Assembly: GCA_028551475.1 (NCBI GenBank)
Contig: CM052356.1
Location: 23,091,884-23,155,883 of the forward strand
Source of the DNA: Casuarina equisetifolia
Lineage: Eukaryota > Streptophyta > Magnoliopsida > Fagales > Casuarinaceae
DNA length: 64,000 nt
Direction: 5' to 3'
Part shown: piece after piece, positions 21,453-32,872 of the stretch
Layout: every line of letters begins with the position of its first letter
Numbering within the stretch: position 1 is the first letter of the stretch
Translations under genes and position numbers: made by a program
Notes under the pieces: generated by a model
What the model was told of the DNA's origin: nothing
The model's input: the letters and a program-made list of their open reading frames with translations, nothing else
Database searches by the model: none

Positions 21453-24114
21453 TTGGTTGTAATATTCTTGGATATACTCCATATTTCGAAGGAGACAAAG
21501 GGTAACCTTTTTGAATAAAGACTCTAATAGAGATCCACTTTTTCTTCTAGTTTGTAGAGACTAAGCTACTCTTTTACTTTTGTTGAGGAGTTCTCATCCG
21601 AGTGCTTGGGGAGTAGAGAAGACTTTCTGTCTTCTCCGTCCTCTCCCTCGAACTTCACCCTTTGCTTCCCCCCCCTCTGTCACATGGCAAAGTAATGGTT
21701 CTCTTATGCATTGTTCCCTTCTTTTATCATTTATGTTGCTTTTTCATTACTGGTGTGTTTTTCTGATTTTGGAGCCTCCCATTACGATATCCCTTGTGCG
21801 CGCTTATACAGCCGCTACTTCTATTGTTTGCTTAGGTTTTTTTTTGTTGGCTACCATTATTCGCCAGGCACCAATAAAAATCTTCGAATTTTGGCGAAGC
21901 GAGAAATGAAAGGACTCGAGTCTCATCGTTATGAGCGCCCTACCCTCAAAAGCATTGGTCAAGTCCGTCCTACCAATGTGCATTGGACTAAGGCCCATAT
22001 GTGTCCTCCTTTACTGTCAAATCACTAGTTACAGGTTGGCCCTAATCTTGACCGGTGTGCCAAAGATCCCTAGAAGTCGGGTCTATGTCTAAAAGCTATT
22101 TCTTATCATATCCCATCACTTTATCGGTTTAGTTGGGATAAATTGTTGGAGATCCTACCATAATTTATTTTAGATTGCTCTTGTACTATCTTGGAACTTC
22201 TATGTTCTGCTTTCATTATGTAACGGAAATCTAATTCTGACTATGAGAAGAAAAGAAAGGTATTGTACCTGAGGTACCTTTAAAAATGCTATAGAGTGAT
22301 GTAAAGCTGAAATTGTGTTTTTATAAGCCTGGTTCTTCTGATGCTTCGTAGATAAGGACTAGTGGGGTATAATATAAATATTGCAACGTTTGGGCTAGGC
22401 TCTACTGCTGTCTCTCTCTTTTTGCCTTTTGGGCATTGTGTATGTCACGTTTGTTTCCATCTTTTGGGGACAATAATTCTGTCCCCAGTTTTGTAGTTAA
22501 GAGTAAACTAACAATGAGGGGGTCTTGCAGAAAAATGTACTTATGCCCCTGTCTCATAATTGCAAATTTTGTCAGAGAGCATCTCTTACAGGCCCTCGAT
22601 TTAGAACCTGAAAGTTTTCGGCAAATGGTTGGTGATTGCTTGCAACGATAAAACTGATGAAAACATTGTTTGACTCAATCTCGAACAACCTGAGCCAGCC
22701 ACAAATTTCAATAAAGAGGGCTACCTGTGCGGGTTGTTTTTCACGTTGTGCCCTCGGATTTCCACAGTATAATTTGCGCAACTATGTTTCTTGGCCGGAT
22801 ACAATTTTAAGAGATATCATTATTGGTTTTAATCTAAAACTGCCATCGTTATAAAGGGTGATAGATATCATTATTGGCTGCAATTAAAAAGATTCCGGAT
22901 TTTATAATTTTGATCATTTTCAGTTTTACTTTTTCTAAGCTAAATTGTTCCTACTTAATTTTCCCTCAATGTTAGACCAAACAAACACTTCTCTCTCTAC
23001 TGAGAATCCAACGGTGTTATCACATGGAAGGTTATAAATTTCTAATCCAATGAGAGACTTTTCGCGACACCCATTGTTTGTCTAAGCCAGCTCCGTGTTT
23101 CCCCACTGTTTCTAATATTAACAACCTTTGACCTTAGGCTTGTCTTTTGAGAACAACCCTTTCCGTTAGGTCTAACGCGGCTCCCATCGTCCATGGAGGT
23201 CTTGATTTGGGCTTGATCGAAATGCCTAACTACTCAACAACGAAATTAAGCGGAGTTTCTGCGGATGAAATTAACCAGTAAATCAAACGAGTTAACTTCA
23301 AGAAACATGCTTCTTTTGACTCCTCTGTCGTGAAAAAGGATAAGAGAGTGAAAAACAGTGCACTGAATATGGAGGGGAGAAAAACTTCGTAGCTCTAGAC
23401 TAGGATAGGGTGCCAAGGTCGTACGGAAATAATCAATGGCAGAATCTAATCAAAGTCGGAAAACAAGGTCACACGCTACCTCTGCACAAAATGTGAGAAT
23501 GTATGGTCACCCAGCCGATGTATGGGCTTGCACGCATTCTAACTTCAGAGTAGTACCGATGTGAATAGGGACTGTGAGTACTGAAGCTTTCAAAATACAC
23601 CATTGGGATCGATGACGCTTTTCATTTCTTATTTTATTTTATTTTATTTTTTCGTTTCTCCGAAAGAATTATAGGAAGAAAAGAGTGCATTCGACGATAA
23701 TAAACAATCATATCAAGTGCTGATTTACAAGACAGGAATGCTGATTTTTTTCATCCAAACAACTAGGGGATTTTTGCACCCAAGCATTTTGCATGGTTGA
23801 TACCCCTATCAAGAGTTGCAAGTCAAGCGACAAGCTAAGCCTTGTCCACTCCATCCTCAAGAACTCTGTGCTATGAAAAATCCAATATCATCCTCCCTGA
23901 GACCAAGAAGGAGACCACCACATTTGTATGCCTATCACAGCGCCTCGAACTTATTCTCCTCGTGAAATCCATTCTAAAAGGGAAAGAGGAAAGACAAAAG
24001 AGAAAGAGAAAGAAAAAGAACAAAAAAGGACGAGCCCATATACATTACCCGTCATTTACTGATTTACTTTATGAATAGAAGGAGAGATGTATTGCTTTTT
24101 CTGTTGAGGTTGTT
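21453..24114. other. Intergenic, no recognised gene
   Basis: Short frames occur (for example plus-strand 21580-21909 and 22436-22651), but none has recognisable motifs or gene-like neighbours. A short perfect inverted repeat lies at 22465-22487. A run of ATTTT units occurs near 23628-23652. I see no further retrotransposon protein motifs. Confidence 0.5.
22465..22487. repeat. Small perfect inverted repeat
   Basis: TGGGGACA and TGTCCCCA are separated by seven bases. It may be a chance hairpin, and no flanking gene depends on it. Confidence 0.6.
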
Positions 24115-24345
24115 TCATGGTGATGGCTGAGAGCTTTGTAACCCGATGTCGTTGTGCTTCTTCGAAGGACCAGAAGGTGGGATTGGCCTTGCTTTGGGCA
24201 AGAACCCCAAAAACTTACGTGGCGAGTTCCGAGACGTGGCCTTCACCTTGAAAACTTGATTGTTATCTGCGTTATCACTCTGGCTGACCACAACTGTGAG
24301 TATCAGGAGCAGCCATAGCAGTAAAGCTAAGCGTCTTCTACCCAT
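24115..24345 (-). CDS. IDL: IDA-LIKE (IDL) secreted signalling peptide precursor
   Basis: This intronless frame encodes 76 residues. Residues 1-21 are a clear secretion signal (MGRRR, then a leucine-rich core LALLLWLLLILTVVV, ending near SQS). A basic, variable middle part leads to the conserved C-terminal motif FLGFLPKARPIPPSGPSKKH at about residues 45-64, followed by N and a 10-residue tail. PIPPSxPSK(R)HN is the diagnostic motif of the INFLORESCENCE DEFICIENT IN ABSCISSION family. Known members are secreted, cut by subtilases, hydroxylated on proline and bound by HAESA/HSL receptor kinases with SERK co-receptors. They control organ shedding, cell separation and some stress responses. Total length fits the family. 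A weak TATA-like run lies about 155 bases upstream on the minus strand (near 24500). The function of this paralogue is inferred. Confidence 0.9.
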   Translation of the reverse strand: MGRRRLALLLWLLLILTVVVSQSDNADNNQVFKVKATSRNSPRKFLGFLPKARPIPPSGPSKKHNDIGLQSSQPSP

Positions 24346-25822
24346 CTCACCAAACTATAAGACTCAACTTCAGGGAGAAACAAACAAAGGAAAAGACCAG
24401 GAGGAGGAGATGAGGGTTTGGCTTATGAAGATAGTAAGTTCAGCAAGCAGATTTAATGAGTGGTACAAACTGCAAAAAAGATTCTATGCTTGAACTCATT
24501 ATAAAAAAATTGGTTGTAGATGGTGAGGATGTAGCTTTTGGCTTGCCTGTGAAGGATAAGAAGCGTTACGAGTGCAAACAATGAGGAGATATGCTCTGGG
24601 AAGAGGGAAAAAACGAGTGAGGAGAGGGGGAAGTAAAAGCGGGGTCATTTGCTTTAATATTCAGCTCTTGGATGCGAATTGCGTGGGCTACTTATGACTA
24701 GAAAATTAAATACACAGCAGGAAGTGATAGCTCCCGGAATAAGAGACTAGGTAAGCTATTTGAGAAGCCTTGAACGGGTCTTCAGGATATGTGTTCTGAG
24801 TCATAAAGGTGTGATGCAAACGAAAAGGCCGAAAGAATTTGCCAACATAGTTAGAAAATGGGAGAAAGCAAGGATACTAAGGAGAAAAAGGAAGTCCTGC
24901 GTGTGGTTAGGTTAGCGAGTGGGACCTTGTCGCAGTTAATGGCCGACTTGGGAATTGAAGGTGTCCAGTGAAGTCCAACAACATGAAAATTTGTCCCTTC
25001 ACTTTAGAGCAGAGGCCTCAACAAAGGGCATTATATGGATGATCCAACAGAGCTGTCACTCTAAAAAACCCATTCCTAAATTATAGGAAAACACTGCCCT
25101 CAAAGGAAAACTCCAAAAATATAAAAAGAAAAAAAAAAACAGAAAACGGAGGGCCTTTTTAATCCTCAAAAACAATGAGGCACAGGCAAGTTGTTGGGGA
25201 GGGGAAGAGAGGTACCTGGTTAGATAGTTGCTCGTAAATGTGGTAGATAGACGATCATAAATGTAAAGAACAAACCAATCTGCCTACCGCGGAAGTTAAG
25301 CATCAGGAGTTGGACAACCCCAAATGGGGCTTCATGTGATCTGGCTCAATTCAAGAAAGACGGTGAATCAAGGGGCCCCAGATGCTGGATAAGATGTTAG
25401 CACGGACACGGGACAGATTGATTGAGACATGGATTTTTGCGCCCTGGGCTTGCGAGCTTTCATTAAAAAGAAGGTTATATGTTCAATGGACCACCTCTGG
25501 GTTAAACATACTTCCCGAAAGAGTGAAACATTCTAGTCCTTCGGGAAAACTAGAGTGGGTGCTTCAATTTATATCCTCTCTCTTTTCTCTCTTTTTCTTG
25601 TTTTTGGCCCTACTGATTTGGAGCACTTCAGTTCCAGTTCCAATGTTTGCTTCTTCTAGTTGTTGAGTATCTGTTCTCTAAATTAGCCTCCTAGAAGATA
25701 ATGAAGTATCGTATATGCTTCGGTATCTTAAAGTTTTTTCAGTCCCATCCTCTCCATCTTGTTCAAATTTTTGAAATGAAATGAAAAAAATTTGATGATT
25801 TGGCAGAATATGCAAAGCCATA
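24346..25822. other. Intergenic, includes IDL upstream region
   Basis: The first few hundred bases are the probable promoter of the minus-strand IDL gene. The plus-strand frame at 25382-25666 has a hydrophobic end but no recognisable domain and is probably chance. No repeats or element motifs are seen here. Confidence 0.5.
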
Positions 25823-26129
25823 GTGTAAGAAACTTCTACTACCAAATCACTACTAGACTATAAAAAATCCGCATACCTAGATATAAGAAAATAATTTAAA
25901 AAAATAGCAAAAGAAAGTCCAACTATACTAAACTCAAATGTACCACAAAGGCCAAAGATGATATATAGTGATACACAAATACGCAGATTGATTTACCGCA
26001 CATACCAACTACAATGATTGTCTTACACGCGCAAAACAAAATCCTAACACAGTACAAAATAATACAAGTCTTTTACATGGGCCAGGGTCAAACATTTTCA
26101 TATCCCAAGCCTTAATGTTGGGCTTTTCA
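25823..26129 (-). repeat. Element D 3' LTR
   Basis: This aligns with 28546 onward, sharing for example the CTACTACCAAATCACTACTAG-like start and ACCGCACATACCAA against ACCACACATACCAA. A purine tract (GAGAGGGAGAAA on the minus strand) lies immediately to its right. Confidence 0.7.
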
Positions 26130-28533
26130 TTTCTCCCTCTCAACATTAGCTTTACTTACTAATTATTTGTTCACCAATCCAAGCATCCTTTTGAGCTTGC
26201 AAAAAGTAGGAGGATTCATTCCTTTAGTGAATATGTCAACAATTTCTTTACTTGTTTTCATGGGAAGCAAATTGACTTTTTCCCTAAGAACCTTCTCCTA
26301 AATGAAGTGATACTGAACTTCCAAGTGTTTGGTTCTTGCATGAAATTTTAGATTTTTTTTAGCTATTTTTATAATAGCTAGATTGTGAAAACTCTTTTTT
26401 CTTTTAAAAAAAAAATCTTATTATTTCACTTTCAAGTAAACTATTATCGTCCAATAATTGCACTAACCATACACCTTCTTGTGTTACCATTATTGCTAAC
26501 TTATATTCAACTTATGTTGTAGATAAGAAAACAATTAGTTGTCTTTTATTGCACTATGAAAAAATAGCTGAACAAAGATTTAATAGATATATTATTGATC
26601 TTATATTAAATTTATTTTAAACATAATTAGCATCACAATAGCCAAATAAATTACACTCACTTTTTATATAGTAACCCAAGGTCATTTATTGCTTTTATGC
26701 ATTGTGGTATTGTCCATGTTACTTGCAAGTGATGTCATTTAGGATTGTGCATAAATTGACTTACTAATCTAACTATAAATGCAATATTTGACCTTGTCGA
26801 TGTTAGGTAGTTCAAGCTACCAACTAGTTGCATGTACATGGTAGGCTCTTGTAATTCTTTACCTTTATCTAATAGTTTAATTTTGGACTTAACTAGTTTG
26901 TCAATTGAAATTTAATCTTTCATGCCATATTTTTCCATGTAAGAATGTATTTTTAATATCTATTTGTGACAAATTTTATTTTTTGTTAACAATGGTTGCT
27001 AACAACGCCCTCTTACTTGTAATCTTTGTAATAAGACTGAATGTCTCTTCATTACCTAGGCCACATTGTTAAGAGAAATCTTAGGCTACCAAATGTGCCT
27101 TGCATTTTTCAATGAAGCCATCATCTCTTTTTCTTTTTTTCTTTTTTCAATTTGAAGACCTAATGGCATGAAATAAGTTTCACATCATTTGGTTTTGGAA
27201 ACAACTCCCATATTTAACTCTTTTTCAAAACCATGAGCTCTTCTTCAATTGTCTTTCATCACTTTTCTTGACTATATATTTGTTCAAATGTTTTAGGTTT
27301 TAGAGACACGATTCTTAGAAGTTAGGCTAGCATTAAGAAACTTAGAGTTTAATCGCTTGACTATAGTAGATCTTCTTAGTAAAACAAGTATTTCTTATTT
27401 AACCTCCTCCAATTGGCTAGGTTTGTCCTTCTTTTACGTTTGAACTTAAGAAGTCCTAGCACACAACAAATTTGTTGTTTTCTTGGATGCAACTTTGAAT
27501 TTAGTTCCTTTTTCTTTTTTTAAAGATTATCAACATGATATTCCTTTTTCATTACAATGTCTTCACTTGGTTTTTCATCCTAATTACTTCTATAATCAAC
27601 TTTTGTTAATTTTTTGGATTTTATAGGCCACCATGAGGACGCTTCATCAAACACCATAGGAGAGGAATGCAACATTGATTGGACATTGGATTACAATATC
27701 TCCAACCTTTTCTTTCTTCATCATATCCTACAAAGATATATCAAATTTCATTGCTATCCAATTTCCCATGTAGTGAACTTAGAATGAACACATCCAAAAA
27801 CTCAAAAGTAACTTATAATGGGCTTGTGGTTTTATAGTCTCTCAATAGGATACATATTTTTAAGGACTTCTTGAGGTAAGTGATTAATGAGGTAAATAGT
27901 TTTCCACATACTTTTTGCTTAGAAATGTGCAAGTACATTATTGTTATGTATTGTACTTCTGCATACCTTTACTAGATGCCTATTATTTTTCTTAACAACT
28001 TTGTTTTGCTATGATGTGGTTGGACATTTGAGTTGTCTTCAAATACCATGTGACTTAAGATATGATGATAATTCATCTAAAATATATTCTTTACCATTAT
28101 CTATATGTAGACATTGAATTTAATGGCCAAGCTCATTTTCAAACTTTTCTTTGAATTCGAGTACCTCCAAGCTCTCTTCTCCCCCCTTTTTTCAGCCAAC
28201 ACCATCAATCCCCTTTTGAAAGTCAAAAATATGATAAAGAAGGAAAGGAGATTAGGAAGATAGGTGGATGACTTGACTATAAAGTTGGATCTTTTCTTTC
28301 TTTAAAGAAAGAAAACCTAAGTGAACTTGGAGAAATCATCAATAAATTTCATCATATATTGCATCTACTAATTGACTTTACTTATTTAAATACATCAAAG
28401 TGAAATAGTTTTAGTGGTTCATTCATGTGAAAACTTGATTCATTAAATAGTAGCTAATGGGCCCTTGCACACTAACAACTAGAACAAATAGAGTTTGTTC
28501 TTACCTTCAACTTCAACATTCCTTTCATCATAT

Positions 28534-28545
28534 TCTCTAATACCA
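28534..28545 (-). promoter_or_regulatory. Element D primer binding site
   Basis: The minus strand reads TGGTATTAGAGA, two changes from the copia tRNA-iMet site. It lies at the inner edge of the right LTR. Confidence 0.75.
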
Positions 28546-28890
28546 AATGTAAGATATTTATACTACCAAACCAATACTAGGTTACAATAAAATTCACATG
28601 CAAATATTTAAGAAAATACTATTACCAAACATAATAAGAAAGATAGCAAATGAAAGTCTAACTACACTAACGTTAAATGTATCACAAAGGCTAAAAATGA
28701 GACATAATGGTTCATAAACACACATACTAATTTACCACACATACCAATTGATTTATCAATCAAAAAATTTGAGTTGATACTACAATATAAGATCTTTATC
28801 TCCATGATCCAATAGTCCACAAACATGCTTTTATCCCAAAAAGAGGCCTCTCTTATGATCACTAATCAACCATTGATAAAAAAGTCAAAA
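28546..28890 (-). repeat. Element D 5' LTR
   Basis: This is the partner of 25823-26129. The outer (right) edge is blurred and could be off by about 40 bases. Confidence 0.65.
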
Positions 28891-29220
28891 TGATTAGACC
28901 CAACATAAGAAACAAGAGCAATAACATGTTGAAAGTAGTTACATGGGTTCAAGTTTTGCTCTTAAGCATTGTGCATGGAATTCTAAGGAATTATGTGTCA
29001 TTGTGAGTCATCGAAGTTCCAATCTAAAATGCACATTTAGCTTGGTGCACAACCTAGAATAGTGTTACTACAAGCATTTTTCTATTCGTCTTTTTCCTCT
29101 CTTTATTCTATGATTGACAAATATCCCCTCTAACCATTTTGCTTTTCTCTTGTGAGCAGGCCAATGGACTATGAATTTTGGCACTTTAAATTCCAAGTAA
29201 TCAAATTAAGCTTGAATTTA

Positions 29221-29312
29221 AGCTTGTGATTAGATTTTGTTCTTGATCACAGGTGCTTTTCTAGTCATGTAGAGATTGTACGTAAGACACATGCTTTTCT
29301 TCATCTCATCAC
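29221..29312. repeat. Direct repeat, copy 1 (about 90 bp)
   Basis: The copy starts near AAGCTTGTGATTAG and contains GTCATGTAGAGATTGTA. Copy 2 begins about 640 bases downstream at 29862. The two match at most positions. Confidence 0.75.
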
Positions 29313-29861
29313 TTGAAATTCCAAGTCATCAAATTGATAGTGAAGTTAAGCTTGTAAATTGAATCAACTTAGTGCACCAACAATTCAACTTTTGCCAATA
29401 ATAAAAAAAAAATCACAAAAGCATTTATACTTTAATTACAATTTCATAACCTATATTTGAGGGCTTTGCTTAGTGTAAATGAACTATTTTGAAGAAGTGA
29501 ACAAGAGATAAGAAGTACATGAATGATCATGACTATTAAATGTAAAATTTTTGTAGCAACCCTACTAAGTGTATCATTTAAAGTTACGCTGTACCACATT
29601 TGGAATGAAAAGAATAAAAAAAAGATTTAATGGCAAAAGGCTAAACAACTGACTATTGTTGTAAAAATAAAAAAGGATATAAAATATAAGATTTCATTAA
29701 TAAGGAAAATACGGCCTATAAATTATAATAAGTTCTTGCAAAAAATTTAAAAATTTATAAATGCAATTTTGAGCCTAAATAATAATGTTGTAATTGAGCA
29801 ATTTTGTATTTCATTTGGTAATATGTATTAGCTGACATTTCATCACCCAAAAAAAAAAAAA

Positions 29862-29950
29862 CTTGTGATTAGATTTTCATCTTGATCATAGGTGCTCTTC
29901 TAGTCATGTAGAGATTGTATGTAAGACAAATGTTTTCTTTCATCTCATTT
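29862..29950. repeat. Direct repeat, copy 2 (about 90 bp)
   Basis: This is the partner of 29221-29312 and also carries CTTGTGATTAGATTTT and GTCATGTAGAGATTGTA. The pair could be the ends of a small unknown insertion or a segmental copy. Confidence 0.75.
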
Positions 29951-31435
29951 TCTTCTTGATCAAGGCTATTAAAAGTTCATTTGAACTTTTACTGAAATGA
30001 CTACGAAGCGATGTTGGAATTTCCTGAACAAGGGGTTTAAGAATTTTGAAGTCGTGCGAATAACAAGATTTAGAGAAAGATGTGGAGATTTAATTCATTT
30101 GAAACCGTTTAGAAGAGTTGTGTTTCTGACTGTAGAAGGAAGAATTGGTGCTTAGGTCAGACGTCAAGTTCAAGAAGGCTCTCCTCGAGTCTTCAACTTG
30201 TATGCATTCTTTTGGCTTACATTTATTATCTCAAGTATTACTCAGTCGTCAACGTTGCTGCACCTAACCTGCTTCTAACTACTACGGAAATAACAAGGAA
30301 AGTGGGAGAGCAACTTACAAAAAACAGTCGGTACTCCTCTAGGTTTGTCCAGAAGAGAACGTCAATAACGGCTGGCCTAGGCTTGCCTGTCTTATTCACG
30401 AATTAAACCTAGGCATTTTTTTTTTTCGTAATGTGGTTTGACTCAGTTTGTCACCATTTTTTTTTTTAATGTGGGAAACATAAGTTATGTTTTCCACGTA
30501 AATAGCTTGTTCCTAGACCTATTAAACACCCCAAAAACACTGGTTACTGAAGTCAGTCTCAGCACTTATCGACTCGCATGAAAGCACTGAACTAACCATA
30601 ATCAATTTCTTGAATGAGTCATATGTTAGAACCCCTTATTTATTTATTTAAACTTTAGATAAACTATAAATTTTGCCTTTACAGTTTGAGATATTTGCAA
30701 CTGGATTCCATGTCTTTTGAAATTGTTATGGCCTCAGTTCTTGCTGCCTAAATCACCAAGTTGGAACTCTCAGTAAATCGTTTTGACAACAGTTAGTTCA
30801 AAAATCAGATTAATAATTCTTTTTTTTTTCTTTTTTACTGAGAAAATCAGAAACAGCTTAATTTATGAGCATTGTCGTAAAGCTTGATATAATTTTATAA
30901 ATTACTTGATAAAAAATGAGGACTTGCCTTTGATGGGGGAGGGACCCACAGGTCTGATAGGTACCTCCGTGATGGATGCTACATTTTGTGTTTCACATGA
31001 TGTCTAAAACTCCGCGAACGAATTTGTCAATTTAAATGGAAAATATGATGAGTAGTTAAGTCCTATAATTACGTAAATTTTTTCTGAATTTATTTATGCC
31101 ATCTTTAACTCTACCATTTGATTATCCATGAGTCCAACAACAATAAATACGTCAACTATAATTTTTTAGTTCATTGTCTACTCAATTGGTTAATTAATTC
31201 AATTGAACAAGAAGAAGGTTGTTGAGGGGGTTGGCTGTCCGACCTTATCCAAGTCTTCACTCTCGGCGTGGTCTTTGGTTGTCCACGCGGCGAGGCCGAT
31301 CAAAGACGGTTGGACTGCACTATGCTGTCTCCACATCGTGTCACGCGGAGCAAAGGTCCTTGTCGTGTTCTCTCTTCCACGTTTTGGACTTTGATGACTT
31401 ACACTCACGTACACGCCCTGACTTTAAGACTTACG

Positions 31436-31443
31436 TATAAATA
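31436..31443 (+). promoter_or_regulatory. TATA box of the U-box gene
   Basis: TATAAATA lies 192 bases before the start codon. Transcription would be expected to begin about 30 bases downstream. Confidence 0.65.
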
Positions 31444-31450
31444 ACACACA

Positions 31451-31502
31451 TTTGACCAACGACCTTTGACCAAATCCAAGGCGATATCACTCTCATTTGA
31501 CC
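31451..31502 (+). promoter_or_regulatory. Cluster of three W-box cores
   Basis: TTTGACC occurs at 31451-31457, 31465-31471 and 31496-31502, each containing the TTGACC form of the WRKY binding core. Such clusters are typical of elicitor-responsive promoters, including those of several plant U-box genes. The response itself is inferred. Confidence 0.6.
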
Positions 31503-31558
31503 ACTCTACCATCTCCTTTAAGCGCGCCTAACTTCCCTTTACCCTACGGAACCTCCCT

Positions 31559-31569
31559 CCCTCTCTTCC

Positions 31570-31601
<32 letters not shown>

Positions 31602-31604
31602 CCT
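31559..31604. repeat. CT-rich microsatellite in the 5' leader
   Basis: Nearly pure CT repeats lie between the W-boxes and the start codon. CT-rich leaders are common in plant genes. Confidence 0.85.
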
Positions 31605-31627
31605 GTGGAACGTAATTTGTTCAGAGA

Positions 31628-32872
31628 ATGGATAGAAAGAAACTGCAAATAAAGGTACCCAGCCTGTTTAGGTGCCCAATTTCGATGGAGGTAATGAAGT
31701 CCCCTGTAAGCCTGTGCACGGGTGTTTCCTACGACAGATCCAGCATCCAGAACTGGCTCGAATCCGGACATGACACATGTCCCGCTACCATGCAGATCCT
31801 TCCCTCCAAGCACCTCGTCCCCAACCTCACTCTCCACCGTCTCATCCACCTGTGGCTCCATCAGCATGATCACTCCTCTCCGAGATCTTGGTCGCCTTCT
31901 TCGCACACGACCTCGTCTCAGCAAGTTCGGATTCTTGTCGACAGGATCGAGGATGAGAACAACGAGGCCCATCGCCGTGCTCACCTGGCGAAAATTGTGG
32001 GTTTTGCAAGGTTTGGCGAGGAGAACCGGAGGTTTTTGGCGGATTTGGATGGTTTTGTGGAGGGAATCATTTGTGTTTTCAGCACAAATGCTGAGATGGA
32101 GATTTTGGAAATGGTTATCGGGGTTTTGGACCTGATTATGTCCCAAAATGGAGTTAAAGAACGAGTGCACAGTTATATTTTCAGCAGGAATTATCAGAAC
32201 TACTTGTCTAAGATCTGTCTAGTATTGAAAAATGGAAGTTTGGACTCGAAGATCAAGTCGACCAGGATTTTGGAATCACTTGCCCTCGACAGCGAATCCA
32301 AGCGCCGAGTCTCAGAGAAAGAAGACTTACTGTCCCTTCTGATCCATCTCCTGCGTTCCGAGAATGATCCTGACCTACACGACGCCGTATTGTCGTTCTT
32401 AACCGCCGTCGCAGTGATTCGCTCAGTGAGCGCCCAACTTGTCCGCCATGGACTCGTTCGAGTTCTCTCAGAAAGCCTATCAAACCCTAACACCAAGCCT
32501 TTCACCGCCGAAAAGTCTTTGAAACTGTTATCAATGGTTTCGACGTGCGCAGAGGGACGGTGCGCGATAAGCGAGGAGTCGGAGTGTACAGCGGCCGTGG
32601 TAGAGAGGCTGACGAAGGCCGGGACGGAGGACGCGGTTTTGGTACTGTGGGGCATGTGTTGCGTGCATGCGAATAGGAAAGTGAAGGAGGTGGTGGTGAA
32701 AAGCAACGGAGTGACGAAAATTTTGCTGGTGATGCAGAGTGGGTGTGAAGTGCACGTGAGGAAGATGTGCACGGAGTTAGTCAAGGCTTTGAGGGTTGGC
32801 TACAAGGTTAAGGAGGGTGGCTTGGGACTGGGGAGGTATGAGACCAAGACTACTCATATCATGCCCTGTTGA
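31628..32872 (+). CDS. PUB: U-box/ARM-repeat E3 ubiquitin ligase (PUB family)
   Basis: This is a single uninterrupted exon of 414 residues. Residues 10-84 form a U-box: SLFRCPISMEVMKSPVSLCTG, then SYDRSSIQNWL, CPATMQIL and LVPNLTLHRLIHLWL. This fold binds a ubiquitin-loaded E2 enzyme. The rest (about 115-395) is leucine-rich and helical, matching the ARM-like repeats of plant U-box proteins that bind substrates. Length and lack of introns fit the short PUB clade. The opening resembles the PUB27/PUB28 group, an impression from memory rather than an alignment. The ATG at 31628 directly precedes the conserved start and follows a CT-rich leader. Upstream TATA and W-box sites suggest stress or elicitor control. 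Several relatives dampen immune signalling by degrading their targets, but the substrate here is unknown. Confidence 0.92.
   Translation: MDRKKLQIKVPSLFRCPISMEVMKSPVSLCTGVSYDRSSIQNWLESGHDTCPATMQILPSKHLVPNLTLHRLIHLWLHQHDHSSPRSWSPSSHTTSSQQVRILVDRIEDENNEAHRRAHLAKIVGFARFGEENRRFLADLDGFVEGIICVFSTNAEMEILEMVIGVLDLIMSQNGVKERVHSYIFSRNYQNYLSKICLVLKNGSLDSKIKSTRILESLALDSESKRRVSEKEDLLSLLIHLLRSENDPDLHDAVLSFLTAVAVIRSVSAQLVRHGLVRVLSESLSNPNTKPFTAEKSLKLLSMVSTCAEGRCAISEESECTAAVVERLTKAGTEDAVLVLWGMCCVHANRKVKEVVVKSNGVTKILLVMQSGCEVHVRKMCTELVKALRVGYKVKEGGLGLGRYETKTTHIMPC

Larger units (their letters stand above)
25823..28890 (-). mobile_element. Element D: decayed, internally deleted copia remnant, minus strand
   Basis: Two related end repeats (about 25823-26129 and 28546-28890) flank minus-strand copia fragments. 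In order from the right these are a pre-integrase zinc region (CSSC, FNESSFHMNEPLKLFHFDVF) and an integrase core (FIDDFSKFT, NGKEYILDELSSYLKSHGI, KNNRHLVKVCRSTI). Next come an integrase tail (FVGYDEERKGWR), the RT front (ITKITSKRALLATIV, IDIKNTFLHGK), the RT end (NIAFIVRLVSQFMHNP) and the RNase H end (HARTKHLEVQYHFI, EIVDIFTKGMNPP). Gag, protease and the middle of RT are missing. A primer site lies at 28534-28545. The reading frame is broken throughout. Confidence 0.82.
28891..31430. other. Intergenic between element D and the U-box gene
   Basis: No gene is recognised. A pair of direct repeats of about 90 bases (29221-29312 and 29862-29950) stands out. Several poly-A and poly-T runs are present. 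The frame at 30212-30406 has no recognisable motif. Confidence 0.5.

Noticed and set aside
21580-21909. 109-residue plus-strand frame with hydrophobic stretches, overlapping a second frame at 21711-22028
   Set aside because: Two overlapping frames of similar quality and no recognisable family. Probably chance.
25382-25666. 94-residue plus-strand frame with a hydrophobic end
   Set aside because: No recognisable domain, no supporting promoter or neighbour, and composition typical of chance frames.
31544-32170. 208-residue minus-strand frame opposite the U-box gene, and other antisense frames to 32784
   Set aside because: These are shadows of a well-supported sense gene with clear U-box motifs. 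The antisense products have no motifs.
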